Origin: an uncultured Burkholderiales bacterium
Lineage (GTDB): Bacteria > Pseudomonadota > Gammaproteobacteria > Burkholderiales > Burkholderiaceae_C
Direction: 5' to 3'
Assembly: GCA_943908475.1 (NCBI GenBank)
Contig: CALTTG010000008.1
Coordinates: forward strand, 1 to 64,000
Length of the DNA: 64,000 nt
Part shown: positions 1-9,700 of the stretch, one piece after another
Position numbering within the stretch: position 1 is the first letter of the stretch
How the letters are laid out: every line of letters starts with the position of its first letter
The notes under the pieces: model-generated
The model's database searches: none
Told to the model about the DNA's origin: nothing
What the model saw: only the letters and a program-made list of their open reading frames with translations
Position numbers and translations under genes: made by a program

Positions 1-52
1 TACCGGCCTGTCACGCCGGGGGTCGCGGGTTCGAGTCCCGTCCACTCCGCCA
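1..52 (+). tRNA. tRNA-Asp(GTC), 3' part
   Basis: The window opens inside a tRNA. The anticodon arm carries CTGTCAC, giving anticodon GTC (Asp). The T arm GCGGG-TTCGAGT-CCCGT follows, then the 3' acceptor strand CCACTCC, discriminator G and an encoded CCA. The 5' acceptor strand and D arm lie outside the window. In betaproteobacteria this tRNA often follows tRNA-Val, which cannot be checked here. Confidence 0.93.
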
Positions 53-60
53 AAAATGCA

Positions 61-92
61 AAGCCCTGATGCGCAAGCGTCAGGGCTTTTTG
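61..92 (+). terminator. Rho-independent terminator after tRNA-Asp
   Basis: A hairpin with stem AAGCCCTGA / TCAGGGCTT and a short GC-rich inner part is followed by a run of T, a few bases after the tRNA CCA. It ends the tRNA transcript. It also overlaps the 3' end of the convergent transporter gene, so it may serve both strands. Confidence 0.8.
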
Positions 93-991
93 CTGTGCGC
101 TTCAGGATTCAAGCTCGACAAGAAGGTGCCCGCCACGATCACGGCTGCGCACGCCAGCATCGTGCCGGTGATGGCCTCGTCCAGCCACAACCAGCCCCAC
201 AGCATGCCAAAGGGCGGGATCAGGAAGGTCACGTTCAAGGCCCGAGAAGGGCCCACTCGTTCGATGAGTCGGTAGAAGATTGCGTAGGCCCACCCGGTGC
301 AGAAGACGGACAGGGCCCCAAGGGCGGTCCACACTGGCCACGCCACATGGGACCACTCGGCAGGCGTGTGCACCGAGTCAAGCGGCTGAGGCCCGATCCA
401 CAGTGCGGGCCACAACAGGGTGGAGGCGGCACCACCGAGCAGGCCGGCGCTCAATGCCAAGGGCGGCATGCCACTGAGGTGGCGTTTGCTGTGGTGCACC
501 GCCACGGCGTACATCAGCGTGGACGCCAGGGCCGCCGCCACCGACCAAGGGTCCAAGGTCAGCTCGCCGGGAACGCGATGCAGGGCCAGCCAGGCCACGC
601 CGCCAAACCCCATGAGCAACCCCAGCAGGCGCAGTCGGCCGAGGGGTTCGCGGGTCCACAACCAGGCGACCAAGGCGCCCCACATGGGCGTCGTGGCGTT
701 CAGGATCGACAGGGGGCCAGCGGGCAACCGTTGCGCGGCCCAACTCAGGCCGATGAAGGGCAGCACGCACGACATCAGCGAGGCCACCAGCACGGTGGGC
801 CACACGGGACGCAAGGCACGCCATTGGCCCTGCCACGCCACGATCGGGACCAGCACCAGTGCTGCCCCGGTCACACGCAGAGCGGCGACGGCCAGAGGCC
901 CCAGGGCAGGCGCCACGATTTTGAGGAAAAGGAAGGAGCCGCCCCAGATGGCCCCGAGCAGGCCCATCGTCAGCAGGTCTCGCCAATTCAT
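80..991 (-). CDS. EamA/DMT-superfamily inner-membrane transporter
   Basis: A 303-residue, very hydrophobic protein with about ten predicted membrane segments arranged as two five-helix EamA repeats (roughly residues 5-135 and 150-295). The N-terminus has the family signature around GAIWGGSFLFLK, and the second repeat ends with a PPFGMLWGW...E segment typical of DMT exporters. Family members export amino acids or other small metabolites; the substrate cannot be read from the sequence. The ogt-like gene upstream overlaps its start by 4 nt, so the two are probably co-transcribed. The gene is of normal length and has no visible defect. Confidence 0.85.
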   Translation of the reverse strand: MNWRDLLTMGLLGAIWGGSFLFLKIVAPALGPLAVAALRVTGAALVLVPIVAWQGQWRALRPVWPTVLVASLMSCVLPFIGLSWAAQRLPAGPLSILNATTPMWGALVAWLWTREPLGRLRLLGLLMGFGGVAWLALHRVPGELTLDPWSVAAALASTLMYAVAVHHSKRHLSGMPPLALSAGLLGGAASTLLWPALWIGPQPLDSVHTPAEWSHVAWPVWTALGALSVFCTGWAYAIFYRLIERVGPSRALNVTFLIPPFGMLWGWLWLDEAITGTMLACAAVIVAGTFLSSLNPEAHSKKP

Positions 992-1503
992 GGGCTCAGG
1001 GCACGCTGCCCGTCCAGCTGGATGCCTTCATGGGTCAGAAGGGCCACCTTGCGGTGCAACCCGCCAGAGTAGCCGGTCAGCCAGCCGTCTTGCCCCATGA
1101 CTCGGTGGCAAGGCACGATGATCGACAGCGGATTGCGTCCCACGGCCATGCCCACCGCCCGAAAGCCTTTGGGCGAGCCCAGGGTTCGCGCCACGTCGCC
1201 ATAGGTCTGAAACTGTCCGCTGCCGATGTGCAGCAGGTGGTGCCACACGCGCTGTTGAAACTCGGTGCCGATCAAATCGAGGGTCAATTCGAAGCGGGGC
1301 AGCTTGCGTTGCCAGTACGCGCTGATTTGACGTGCCGCCTCGCTCAGCAGCGGGTCTTGGGGGCGGTAGGGCACGTCCAGCAGCGCCTCAGGGGTGTCTT
1401 TCTGACCCTCGAGGAACCAGGCGCCCGCCAGTCCGACGTCGGTGCATGCCAACAGCATGTCGCCCAGAGGCGTGTTCACGGTGGACTGCGCGCGATAAGT
1501 CAT
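988..1503 (-). CDS. ogt: Methylated-DNA--protein-cysteine methyltransferase (Ogt type)
   Basis: Suicide DNA-repair enzyme that moves the alkyl group from O6-methylguanine or O4-methylthymine to its own cysteine. The active-site motif PCHRV is present, with the downstream YSGGLHRK segment and the DNA-binding winged helix before it (around QTYGDVARTLG, GFRAVGMAVGRNP). An open frame continues 51 codons further upstream, but that part is proline-rich and unlike the family. The ATG at 1503 has a good GGAGA ribosome-binding site and gives 171 residues, the usual length. Its end overlaps the EamA gene by 4 nt. Confidence 0.9.
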   Translation of the reverse strand: MTYRAQSTVNTPLGDMLLACTDVGLAGAWFLEGQKDTPEALLDVPYRPQDPLLSEAARQISAYWQRKLPRFELTLDLIGTEFQQRVWHHLLHIGSGQFQTYGDVARTLGSPKGFRAVGMAVGRNPLSIIVPCHRVMGQDGWLTGYSGGLHRKVALLTHEGIQLDGQRALSP

Positions 1504-1716
1504 CTGGGTCTCCGTCGGTGGCTGTGCCATGGGTTGCACGTGCTGACATCCTAGCGGCTCTCGCGATGGGGCCCACTGTTGCGCAAGGGTCGTCAGTTCA
1601 CCTGCGTTCAAGGGGTCCGGCGCACTTGGCACGGAACTTGTCAGCGGATTGGGCACACTGACCGGCCGCGTTCTCTAAAATGACGCCCAGCCACATTCAT
1701 CCAGAAAAGGAACCTC

Positions 1717-3105
1717 ATGCAAGTCGCCGCATCCATCTTCAAGGCCTACGACATCCGGGGCATCGTCGGCCAGACCTTGAATGAGTCTGTGGCAGAGCAC
1801 TTGGGGCGCGCCTTCGGCACCGAAGCCCTCAAATTGGGCGAAAAGGCCGTGGCCATCGGCCGTGATGGCCGTGTCTCCGGTCCCTCGCTCAGTGGCGCCC
1901 TCATCAAAGGTTTGCGCAGCACCGGCATCGATGTGATCGACCTGGGGGCCGTGACCACCCCCATGCTGTACTACGTGGCCGCCACCCGCGGTGACCAGGG
2001 TTGCCACAGCGGCATCCAGGTCACGGGCAGCCACAACCCGAAGGATTACAACGGCTTCAAGATGGTGCTGGCCGGCCGCGCGATTTATGGCGACGACATC
2101 CAAGGCCTGCGCCACCGCATCGAGGCCGAAGACTACGCCCAAGGCGAAGGCCGTTTGAGTGAGCTCAACGTCTTGCCAGAGTACACCCAGCGCATCGTGG
2201 GCGATGCCAAGCTGGCTCGTCCCCTGAAGATCGTGGTCGACTCGGGCAACGGCATTCCCGGTGCGTCGGCGCCTGGCATCCTGCGGGCCTTGGGCTGTGA
2301 GGTGACCGAGTTGTATTCCGAGGTCGATGGCGACTTCCCCAACCACCACCCTGATCCTTCCAAACCGGAGAATCTGGTGGATCTGATTGACGCCGTGAAG
2401 GCGCAAGGGGCCGATTTGGGCCTGGCCTTTGACGGTGATGGTGACCGACTGGGAGTGGTGACGAAAGAAGGCCACAACATTTTCCCGGACCGTCAGATCA
2501 TGCTGTTCGCCCGTGATGTGCTGTCGCGCGTGAAGGGTGGCAAGATCATTTTCGACGTCAAGTGCAGCCAGCAACTGGCCGTGGCCATTCGGGAGGCCGG
2601 TGGCGAGCCCGTGATGTACAAAACCGGTCACTCCTTGGTCAAGGCCAAGCTGAAGGAGACCGGGGCCCCCTTCGCGGGCGAGATGTCGGGCCACATCTTC
2701 TTCGCCGAGCGTTGGTATGGGTTTGACGACGCCACGTACACGGCCGCTCGTCTGCTGGAGATCTTGAGCAAAGTGGCCGATCCGAGCGCTGTGCTCAACG
2801 CCTTGCCCACCAGCCACAGCACCCCCGAGCTGAACGTGCCCTGTGCCGAGGGCGAGCACCATGCGGTGATCGAAAAGCTGCGGCAGACGGCCAAGTTCGA
2901 AGGTGCCGAGATGACCACCATCGATGGTTTGCGTGCCGATTACCCAGACGGGTTTGGCCTGGTGCGTGCGTCCAACACCACGCCGGTGCTGGTGCTTCGA
3001 TTTGAAGGCCAGACACCCGAGGCGCTGGAGCGCATTCGCGCCCAGTTCATGGCCGTGATCCTGGCGGTCAAGCCCGATGCCCACGTGGGCGCGTCGGCGC
3101 ACTGA
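1717..3105 (+). CDS. manB: Phosphomannomutase/phosphoglucomutase (AlgC/ManB family)
   Basis: Interconverts hexose 6-phosphates and 1-phosphates (mannose and glucose), feeding nucleotide sugars for LPS and exopolysaccharide. The four alpha-D-phosphohexomutase regions are visible: phosphoserine loop TGSHNP near residue 108, metal-binding loop DGDGDR near 240, sugar-binding loop GEMSGH near 325, and the phosphate-binding loop RASNTTP near 425. At 462 residues it matches AlgC (about 460). The ATG has an AGGA ribosome-binding site. The waaA gene begins 5 nt after its stop, linking it to LPS synthesis. The symbol could equally be algC or cpsG. Confidence 0.93.
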   Translation: MQVAASIFKAYDIRGIVGQTLNESVAEHLGRAFGTEALKLGEKAVAIGRDGRVSGPSLSGALIKGLRSTGIDVIDLGAVTTPMLYYVAATRGDQGCHSGIQVTGSHNPKDYNGFKMVLAGRAIYGDDIQGLRHRIEAEDYAQGEGRLSELNVLPEYTQRIVGDAKLARPLKIVVDSGNGIPGASAPGILRALGCEVTELYSEVDGDFPNHHPDPSKPENLVDLIDAVKAQGADLGLAFDGDGDRLGVVTKEGHNIFPDRQIMLFARDVLSRVKGGKIIFDVKCSQQLAVAIREAGGEPVMYKTGHSLVKAKLKETGAPFAGEMSGHIFFAERWYGFDDATYTAARLLEILSKVADPSAVLNALPTSHSTPELNVPCAEGEHHAVIEKLRQTAKFEGAEMTTIDGLRADYPDGFGLVRASNTTPVLVLRFEGQTPEALERIRAQFMAVILAVKPDAHVGASAH

Positions 3106-3110
3106 CCGGG

Positions 3111-4466
3111 GTGGAGGTTCCGGCCTTTCGGGCCTGGCTGGCACGCCACGCCTATGCGTGGGTGCTTCGATGTGCCACCCCGTTCTACCTGTGGCGGGTG
3201 TGGTCTCGGGGCCGGGAAGAGCCTGACTACCGAAAAGACTGGCCGGCCCGGCTGGGGCTGGCCCGTGGCTTGACTGCGGTGGCTCGCTCGGCGGCTGCGG
3301 GACCGAAGGTCTGGGTGCACGCCGTGTCGTTGGGTGAGGCACGTGCCGCCGCCCCATTGATCAAGGCCTTGCGTCAGCAGTGTCCCGAGATGCGACTGCT
3401 GCTGACGCACACCACCGCCACGGGGCGTGAGGCAGGTCTGACGCTGTTGCGCCCGGAATCAGGTGACGAGCAGACTTGGTTGCCCTACGACACCCCGGGT
3501 GCGGTGCGGCGATTCTTGCGCCGCCACCAACCCGAGGTGGGTGTGCTGATGGAGACCGAGGTCTGGCCGGTGTTGCAGCACGAGACTTGGCGTGCGGGGG
3601 TGCCCATGGTCCTGGCCAACGCTCGGTTGAGCGACAAGAGCTTGCGGCAGGGCCTGCGCTTGGGCGCGCTGATGAAGCCCGCAGCACAACGCCTGTCGGC
3701 CGTGCTGGCGCAGACCGAGACCGATGCCCGCCGATTGGTTCAGCTCATGGGTTCTCCTGAGAAGGTGCGGGTGTGTGGCAACGTGAAGTTCGACATGACG
3801 CCTGCGCCTGCGCTGTTGGCCTTGGGGCAAGCGTGGCACCGGGCGTTGACGGCGCATCGTCCTGGCGCACGCCTGGTGATGGCGGCCAGCACCCGTGAAG
3901 GCGAAGAGGTGGGCCTGATACAGGCTTGGTTGGCGCAGGCCCGACGCGACGATCCGGTGAGAGACACCTTGTGTGTGGTGCCTCGGCATCCTCAGCGTTT
4001 CGACGAGGTGGCTCAGCTGATTGAGCAGGCCGGATTGCGCCTGTCGCGCCGCAGCCATTGGGGGCCCGCGGGCCCCGATGCGCAGGCCTTGGATGCCGAC
4101 GTCTGGCTTGGCGATTCGATGGGCGAGATGCCGGCCTATTTCGCGTCAGCGGACATGGCCTTGCTCGGTGGGAGCTTCGCGCCCTTGGGCGGCCAGAACC
4201 TGATCGAGGCGGCGGCCTGTGGTTGCCCCATTGTGGTCGGCCCGTCGACCTTCAATTTTGAAGAGGCCACCGAGTTGAGCTTGGCGGCCGGTGCGGCCCG
4301 GCGTGTGGGCGATTGGACCGAGGGTGTTCAAGCGGCACGGGCTTGGCTGGATGAAGGCCAAGCAGCGCACTGGCGCCAGCAATGCCTGACCTTTGCACAG
4401 GCTCACCAAGGCGCCGCCGCGCGCATGGCAGCGGTGATTTTGTCGCTGCGGCCGCGGCGGCCTTGA
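3111..4466 (+). CDS. waaA: 3-deoxy-D-manno-octulosonic acid (Kdo) transferase
   Basis: Adds Kdo residues from CMP-Kdo to lipid A precursor at the inner membrane. The N-terminus has the hydrophobic anchor typical of the family, then the glycosyltransferase N domain with WVHAVSLGEARAA and LLLTHTTATG. The C-terminal GT-B half has a nucleotide-sugar motif around FAPLGGQNLIEAAACG and a conserved GPSTFNFEE segment. The start is a GTG 5 nt after the manB stop; the N-terminal residues resemble known WaaA proteins, so this start is preferred, although a weak ribosome-binding site leaves some doubt. Length 451 residues, slightly above the usual 420-430. Confidence 0.93.
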   Translation: MEVPAFRAWLARHAYAWVLRCATPFYLWRVWSRGREEPDYRKDWPARLGLARGLTAVARSAAAGPKVWVHAVSLGEARAAAPLIKALRQQCPEMRLLLTHTTATGREAGLTLLRPESGDEQTWLPYDTPGAVRRFLRRHQPEVGVLMETEVWPVLQHETWRAGVPMVLANARLSDKSLRQGLRLGALMKPAAQRLSAVLAQTETDARRLVQLMGSPEKVRVCGNVKFDMTPAPALLALGQAWHRALTAHRPGARLVMAASTREGEEVGLIQAWLAQARRDDPVRDTLCVVPRHPQRFDEVAQLIEQAGLRLSRRSHWGPAGPDAQALDADVWLGDSMGEMPAYFASADMALLGGSFAPLGGQNLIEAAACGCPIVVGPSTFNFEEATELSLAAGAARRVGDWTEGVQAARAWLDEGQAAHWRQQCLTFAQAHQGAAARMAAVILSLRPRRP

Positions 4467-4479
4467 TGCGGGCGCGGGC

Positions 4480-4773
4480 TCAAGCCTGCAGGTCCAACCA
4501 CTCGGGGTGGCGCCGCATGTAAATGCGCACGTAACTGCAGACCGGGTCGACCTTGCAGCCCTGTTCCCGGGCCCACTGCAGTGCCGCTTGCACCAACTGC
4601 GCGGCGATGCCACGGCCCTCCAGCGAGGGGTGCACGAAGGTGTGGGTCATGCGCATGACGCGGCCCGAGAGCCGGTAGTCGGCTACACAGCGATGACCGT
4701 CGACGATGGCCTCGAAGGTCTGCAGTTCGGGGCGATGCTGGATGGAGAGGGGTGTGGCGCTCATGGCCCTCAT
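4480..4773 (-). CDS. Small GNAT-like N-acetyltransferase (YidJ/COG2388 type)
   Basis: A compact acetyltransferase-fold protein of about 97 residues. It has the stand-alone COG2388 pattern: a HTFVHPSLEGRGIAAQL core that includes the acetyl-CoA pyrophosphate loop (EGRGIA), and a C-terminal CSYVRIYMRRHPEW segment. The physiological substrate of this family is unknown. It converges on waaA with 13 nt between the two stop codons. Three starts are possible (TTG at 4782, ATG at 4773, ATG at 4764); 4773 has a GAGGG sequence 10 nt upstream and is chosen, with low certainty. Confidence 0.82.
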   Translation of the reverse strand: MRAMSATPLSIQHRPELQTFEAIVDGHRCVADYRLSGRVMRMTHTFVHPSLEGRGIAAQLVQAALQWAREQGCKVDPVCSYVRIYMRRHPEWLDLQA

Positions 4774-4786
4774 GATAGCCAAGCCC

Positions 4787-5332
4787 TCACACCCAACCGA
4801 GCGCGCCCAGCACGGCCCCTGCCAGCACCAGCCAGATCAGCGACACCTTGGTGCGCCATACCAGCGCGGCGACCACCGCCGCCAGCGCGAGCCCGGGCAG
4901 GTCGGTCATGGCGGGGGTGAGCAGCCAGCCTGTGGCCAGCAACAGGCCCACGGTCACGGGTGTCATCCCCCCCTGGAAGGCTTGCACGTACACATTGTGC
5001 TGTCGGGTGGACACCCAACGCGCCACCAGCAAGGTCAATGTGGCGGACGGCAGCATGATGCCGACCATGCTGACCACCGCACCCACGACACCGCCGCCAT
5101 ACCACCCCATGAGCGCCACGAACAGCACATTGGGGCCCGGTGCCGCTTGGGCCAGGGCCACGGCCGAGGTGAACTGCTCATGGTTCAGCAGCGCGTCTTG
5201 CTGCACCAGTCGGCGGTGCATGTCGGGCACGAGGGTGATGGCGCCCCCGATCGACATCAACGAGAGTGCCAGGAAGTGGCTGAACAAGGTCCACCACGCA
5301 TCGGGCGTCCAGGCCCAAGCCGGTGGGTTCAT
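4787..5332 (-). CDS. Chromate transporter domain protein (ChrA half)
   Basis: A 181-residue membrane protein with one CHR domain, including SIGGAITLVPDMHR near the N-terminus and AQAAPGPNVLFVALMGW near residue 63. Long ChrA proteins carry two such domains; here they are separate genes, the short-chain pair type, in which the two halves act together. Five to six membrane segments are predicted. Short-chain ChrA pairs can export chromate, but many have no tested substrate. The start overlaps the end of the partner gene by 4 nt (ATGA), which suggests translational coupling. Confidence 0.88.
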   Translation of the reverse strand: MNPPAWAWTPDAWWTLFSHFLALSLMSIGGAITLVPDMHRRLVQQDALLNHEQFTSAVALAQAAPGPNVLFVALMGWYGGGVVGAVVSMVGIMLPSATLTLLVARWVSTRQHNVYVQAFQGGMTPVTVGLLLATGWLLTPAMTDLPGLALAAVVAALVWRTKVSLIWLVLAGAVLGALGWV

Positions 5333-5931
5333 GGGCGCCCCCCTGATTCACGCTGACGCAGCCGGTGCCAGGTCCAGGCGCAAGCCAGTAGGCCCAGGCC
5401 CAGCAACACCCAGACCAACGGCCACTGGAGGACGACCATCATCAGGAAGGCGGCTGCGGCGAGCGCGCCGGCAACGGGCAGTCCCAGCACATGGTTCTTC
5501 AGGGGGGTGGACAGCTTGAGCACCGTGCCGATGATTTGCCCGCCGGCCACCGCAGCGATGCCTTTGAGCGCACCTTGGACCACGTCGTGCGTGGCAGAAC
5601 TCGGTGGCGCCTGGCCCACGCCCCAGGCCAGCCCCAACATCAGGAGCATGGGCAGGGCGATCATGCCGCCCAGGGCCGCGCAAGCGCCTCGCCAGCCAAA
5701 AAAACGGTCCCCGATCATCAGCGAGAGGTTGCAGACGTTGGGGCCGGGCATCACCTGAGCGGTGCCGAGCAGTTCCAGAAAGTCGGCGTGCGTCAGCCAC
5801 TGACGGCGGTCACACAACTCCTTCTGCGCCACGGCCAGCACACCGCCAAAGCCTTGCATGGCCAGGCTGGTGAAGGCCCAAAACAGGTGGGCGACGGAGC
5901 GCGGCCGCGGTGTTGCTCCAGGTTCAGCCAT
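5329..5931 (-). CDS. Chromate transporter domain protein (partner ChrA half)
   Basis: Second CHR-domain membrane protein of about 200 residues. It shows the paired motifs QGFGGVLAVAQKELC near the N-terminus and LGTAQVMPGPNVCNL in the next segment. Together with the 4-nt-overlapping downstream gene it makes a short-chain chromate transporter pair. The frame is open for 14 codons upstream, but the ATG at 5931 places the start at MAEPG, just inside the end of the thioesterase gene (8-nt overlap), giving an operon thioesterase-chr-chr. Chromate export is known for the family; the real substrate here is not shown by the sequence. Confidence 0.88.
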   Translation of the reverse strand: MAEPGATPRPRSVAHLFWAFTSLAMQGFGGVLAVAQKELCDRRQWLTHADFLELLGTAQVMPGPNVCNLSLMIGDRFFGWRGACAALGGMIALPMLLMLGLAWGVGQAPPSSATHDVVQGALKGIAAVAGGQIIGTVLKLSTPLKNHVLGLPVAGALAAAAFLMMVVLQWPLVWVLLGLGLLACAWTWHRLRQRESGGRP

Positions 5932-6766
5932 AGACGGCCACGACCTGGTAGCCCAAGGCCGCCAGTCGACCATCGGGTGTCCACAGCACGGTGCGCTCGT
6001 TCACATATCCCTCGCCGGCGGCGAGGCCGTCTTTGTCCATGCGCCAATGGCCGTGCACGTCGGCGTCGGGCACTGGGCGCAACTCCAACGCCCACGAGAC
6101 CGAGCTGGCCGGTGCGGGGGCTTTCATGCGCGCCAAGGCCGGGGTCGGGCCCGCGTCGGCGTGGATCACGGTCAAGAGCTCGGTGTCCACACCGTCGGCC
6201 TGTTTCAGGCGAATGTGCGTGCGGGTGCTCCAGCCGTCCGCACCCATGTAGGGGAATGCGCCCTCGGCCAGGCTGAATTCCATGTGCTGGGTGAAGTTGG
6301 GGGTGAGCCCGGGGATGAAGGGCGCCTTGAGGGATTCGTCCGGCGTTTTGGCCACGGCGGGTTGCGCCATGGTCAAGGCCGGCACGGTGGTGTCGCGGCC
6401 GTTGCCGAACACGGCCAGCAGCACGCCAGCGACCACGGGCACACCGTCTGCGCCATCTTGCGTGACATGGGCCTGCACCTGTCGGACGTGTTTGCCCTGG
6501 CGCAGCAGGTGCACCTGCACCTGGACTCGCCCAAAGGCCACGGGCCCCACAAAGCTGGTCTGCAGGGCCCGCAGGGGCCAGTCGCTGCCACACACGTCGC
6601 GCATGGCGACCACACCCAGGGCCGACAACACGCCACCGAACACGGTGCGCCCTTGCCCCCAGTCGTCGCCGATGGTGAAGGTGACGGTGGTGTCTGCGCT
6701 GCGTTCGCGGGTCGCGAGCACGGTGCCCAGGGCGACAGGGGTGGTCGGTGTGGTCATGGGGATCAT
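5924..6766 (-). CDS. Acyl-CoA thioesterase-like protein (double hot-dog, TesB-related)
   Basis: A 280-residue protein with the layout of a double hot-dog acyl-CoA thioesterase. The first domain has WGQGRTVFGGVLSALG, in which FGG is the usual start of the central hot-dog helix, followed by LQTSFVGPV. The C-terminal domain ends in ERTVLWTPDGRLAALGYQ, a common thioesterase ending (wDxxGrLlA). It should hydrolyse acyl-CoA to free acid and CoA in the cytosol; chain length is unknown. Two in-frame ATGs (6766 and 6757) are possible starts. It leads a three-gene operon with the chromate-transporter pair. Confidence 0.82.
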   Translation of the reverse strand: MIPMTTPTTPVALGTVLATRERSADTTVTFTIGDDWGQGRTVFGGVLSALGVVAMRDVCGSDWPLRALQTSFVGPVAFGRVQVQVHLLRQGKHVRQVQAHVTQDGADGVPVVAGVLLAVFGNGRDTTVPALTMAQPAVAKTPDESLKAPFIPGLTPNFTQHMEFSLAEGAFPYMGADGWSTRTHIRLKQADGVDTELLTVIHADAGPTPALARMKAPAPASSVSWALELRPVPDADVHGHWRMDKDGLAAGEGYVNERTVLWTPDGRLAALGYQVVAVYG

Positions 6767-6780
6767 CCAAAAAAATCGAA

Positions 6781-9700
6781 TCAGGCCGATGCTACTTCGC
6801 TGGGTGCGCCCGATGTCCGAAGAAGCAGCTTTTCCAGCTGGGCGGCCGGGATCGGTCGGCTGAACAAATAGCCTTGGGCGGTGTCGCAGCCTTTGGCGCT
6901 CAGGAAGGCCTCCTGGTCGGGCATCTCCACGCCTTCGGCCACCACGCGCATGCGCAGGTTGTGGGCCAAGGTGATCATGGTGGACACCAACTGGGCGTCG
7001 TTGCCGTTGCCGGGTAGGTCCTGCACGAAGCTGCGGTCGATCTTGAGTTGGTGCACGGGGAAACGCTTGAGGTAGGCCAACGACGAGTAGCCCGTGCCAA
7101 AGTCATCGATCGAGATGGACACGCCCATCTGGTGCAGCTCTTGCAAGAAGAAGTCGGCACTTTCGCCGTGCTCCATCAGACCGCTCTCGGTGATCTCCAG
7201 CTCCAAGCGGTGGGCCGGGAACCCGGTTTGCTGGAGCACTCGGGCCACGCGTTCGATCACCCCGCCACGGCGGATCTCGCTGGGCGAGACATTCACCGCC
7301 ATGCGGCCGAAGTCCAGCCCGGCATCCAGCCACTGTCGCCCTTGTCGGCAGGCTTCCAGCAGGACCCACTCGCCCAAGGCCACGATCATGCCGGTGTCTT
7401 CCATCACGGGAATGAATTCGTCGGGGCCGATCGAGGGCAGGCACTCGTTGGTGGCATCGGGCACCTTCAGGCGCACGAGGGCTTCCACGCCTTTCACGCT
7501 CCGGTCTCGCAGGTCGACCAGTGGTTGATAGTGCAGCACGAATTCGCGTTGCTCCACCGCGCGGCGCAGGCGTGTTTCGAGCTGCAGTCGGTCGGTGGCC
7601 TGGGAGGTCATCGACTCGGTGTAGAACCGGAAGGTGTTGCGGCCCAAGCGTTTGGCCTGGTACATGGCGGCATCGGCTTGCCGGATGAGGTCGGCGGCCT
7701 TGGCGCCATCGTTCGGGTAGAGGCTGATGCCGATGCTGGCGCGCACATACACCTCGCCGGCCGTGCCTTCGCCCAGGCAGAAGGGGGCCGACAGGGTCTC
7801 GATCACGGCCTGCGCCACGTGGGCCGCCTGCTGCGGATGACGCAGGTGTTCGAGCACCAGCACGAATTCATCGCCCCCCAGTCGGCCCAAGGTGTCTTCT
7901 TGGCGAACGCGTTGCCGCAGCCGCTCGGCCACGAGTTTGAGCAGCAGGTCGCCCGCTTCGTGTCCCAGGCTGTCGTTGACCGTTTTGAAGTTGTCCAGGT
8001 CCAGGAACAGCACGGCCATCAGGGTCTGGTGGCGGCCGGCCAGGCTCAAGGCATGTTCCAGCCGCTGGTGGATCATGCTCCGGTTGGGCAGTTCGGTCAG
8101 GGGGTCGAAGTGCGCCATGTGGGCCAGGCGTGCTTCGGTTTGCTTGAGTTGGGTGATGTCGGTCAGCACCGCCACGAAATGCGTGGGGGTGCCTTGGGTG
8201 TTGCGCACGGCACTGACTGACAGCTTGGTCGAAAACAGCTCACCGCTCTTGCGCTGACACCACGCTTCGCCCTGCCAGGAACCGACTCGACGGATGTCGG
8301 TGCGGATCTGGTCGATCAATTCGAAGGGGTTGTCGGGGAAGAGGAAATCGGGCGTGCGGCCGACGGCATCGCTCTCGCCATAACCGGTGATGTCGCTGAA
8401 CGCCGGGTTGATCGAGACCACCCGGTGTGCACGGTCCAGCACGATCATGCCGTCCCGCGAGCTTTCCAGTGCGGCCGCATGCAGTCGGATGCGGTCTTCG
8501 GCCTGTTCACGCAGGGCGTCTTTTTGCAGGTTGGCCAGGGCGAACGACAGGTCGGCGCTCACATCGTCGAGCAGGGCTTTTTCGTCCTGATCTTGCGTGT
8601 TGAGTTGCTGGTCGAGCAGCACCAAAAAACCCACCGTGGTCATGCCGATGTTCAGCGGCAGGATGGCGCATCCCAGCAGCCCTTCGTGAACGGCCTGTCG
8701 AACCCAGGTGGTGTTGCTGGGCACGGCAGACAGATCGGCGCAGTGGAACGCCATGCCATCCATCAAGGTCAGCTCCATCGGTGCGGCGTCCGACCGCCTC
8801 GCGGGCAGGCTGAAGGCCAGGTCTGCCAGTTCCAGGGCAGTGGAGGTGCCGGTGCCCGCGTGGGCTGTGCACTCAAAGTGTTGATCGCTCGGGGTGGCCA
8901 TGCAGACCCAGGCCTTCTTGAAGCGTCCGTGGTGAATGGCGGTCTGGCACACCCGTTGCAACAGGTCCGACTGGCTTTGTGCCCACACGATGGCCTGGTT
9001 GACGTGGCTGAGGAAGTCATACAGCCGGGTCATGTGAATCAGCCGCTGCTCGGCCCGTCGGCGCGCGGTCACGTCCCAGACGGTCCAGATCACACGGTCG
9101 GTGCCATCCACCGGCGAGCATCGGCTGTCAAAGTGATGCAGCGTGCCTTTGACGTGGATGGGGTAGCTCAGCGACTGCGTCTGCCGAGAATCCAGGGTGC
9201 GTTGAATCACGCTCAGGAACACCTCGGCCGTCTCGGTCGGGAAGAATTCGCGGACCCCATGGTCGACGATCTGGTCGCGGGGGCGTCCCAACAAAGGCGA
9301 GTTGTTGCCAAACACCTCCAAGTAGTGGCCCTGGCGGTCCATCAAGAACGCCAGGTCTGGCAAGGAATTGGCAATGGCGGTCAGTTGGGCTTCGCGCAGG
9401 GCCAGTTGTTCGGTCGTTTCGCGGCGCGCGCGGTGGCTTCGAAACAGCAACCAGATGATGGCGCCCGTCAAGGCGCCGACCATGGCCAAGGTCAGGTTGT
9501 CAAAATGGCGTTGGCGACGTGCTTCAGCGGCTTGTTCAACCTGTTGGGTGGTTTCGATCTGGCGAACCTTTTGCAGGGCTCGGGCCAGCTCGCCACCCAA
9601 GTCGGGTGGCATGGCTTGGTTGTCGAGCGAAAACCCTTGGCGAACCCCCAGCAGCTGCTCGGCCAGTTGGCGCCATTGGGTTTGACTGGACGGAGTGGGA

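Noticed and set aside
1675..3357. 560-codon minus-strand frame opposite the phosphomannomutase gene
   Set aside because: Antisense shadow of a certain gene; no motif and no ribosome-binding site.
4787..5931. Reading the two chromate-transporter halves as one frameshifted gene
   Set aside because: Each half has its own start and stop with an ATGA junction and complete CHR motifs, which is the known short-chain pair arrangement.
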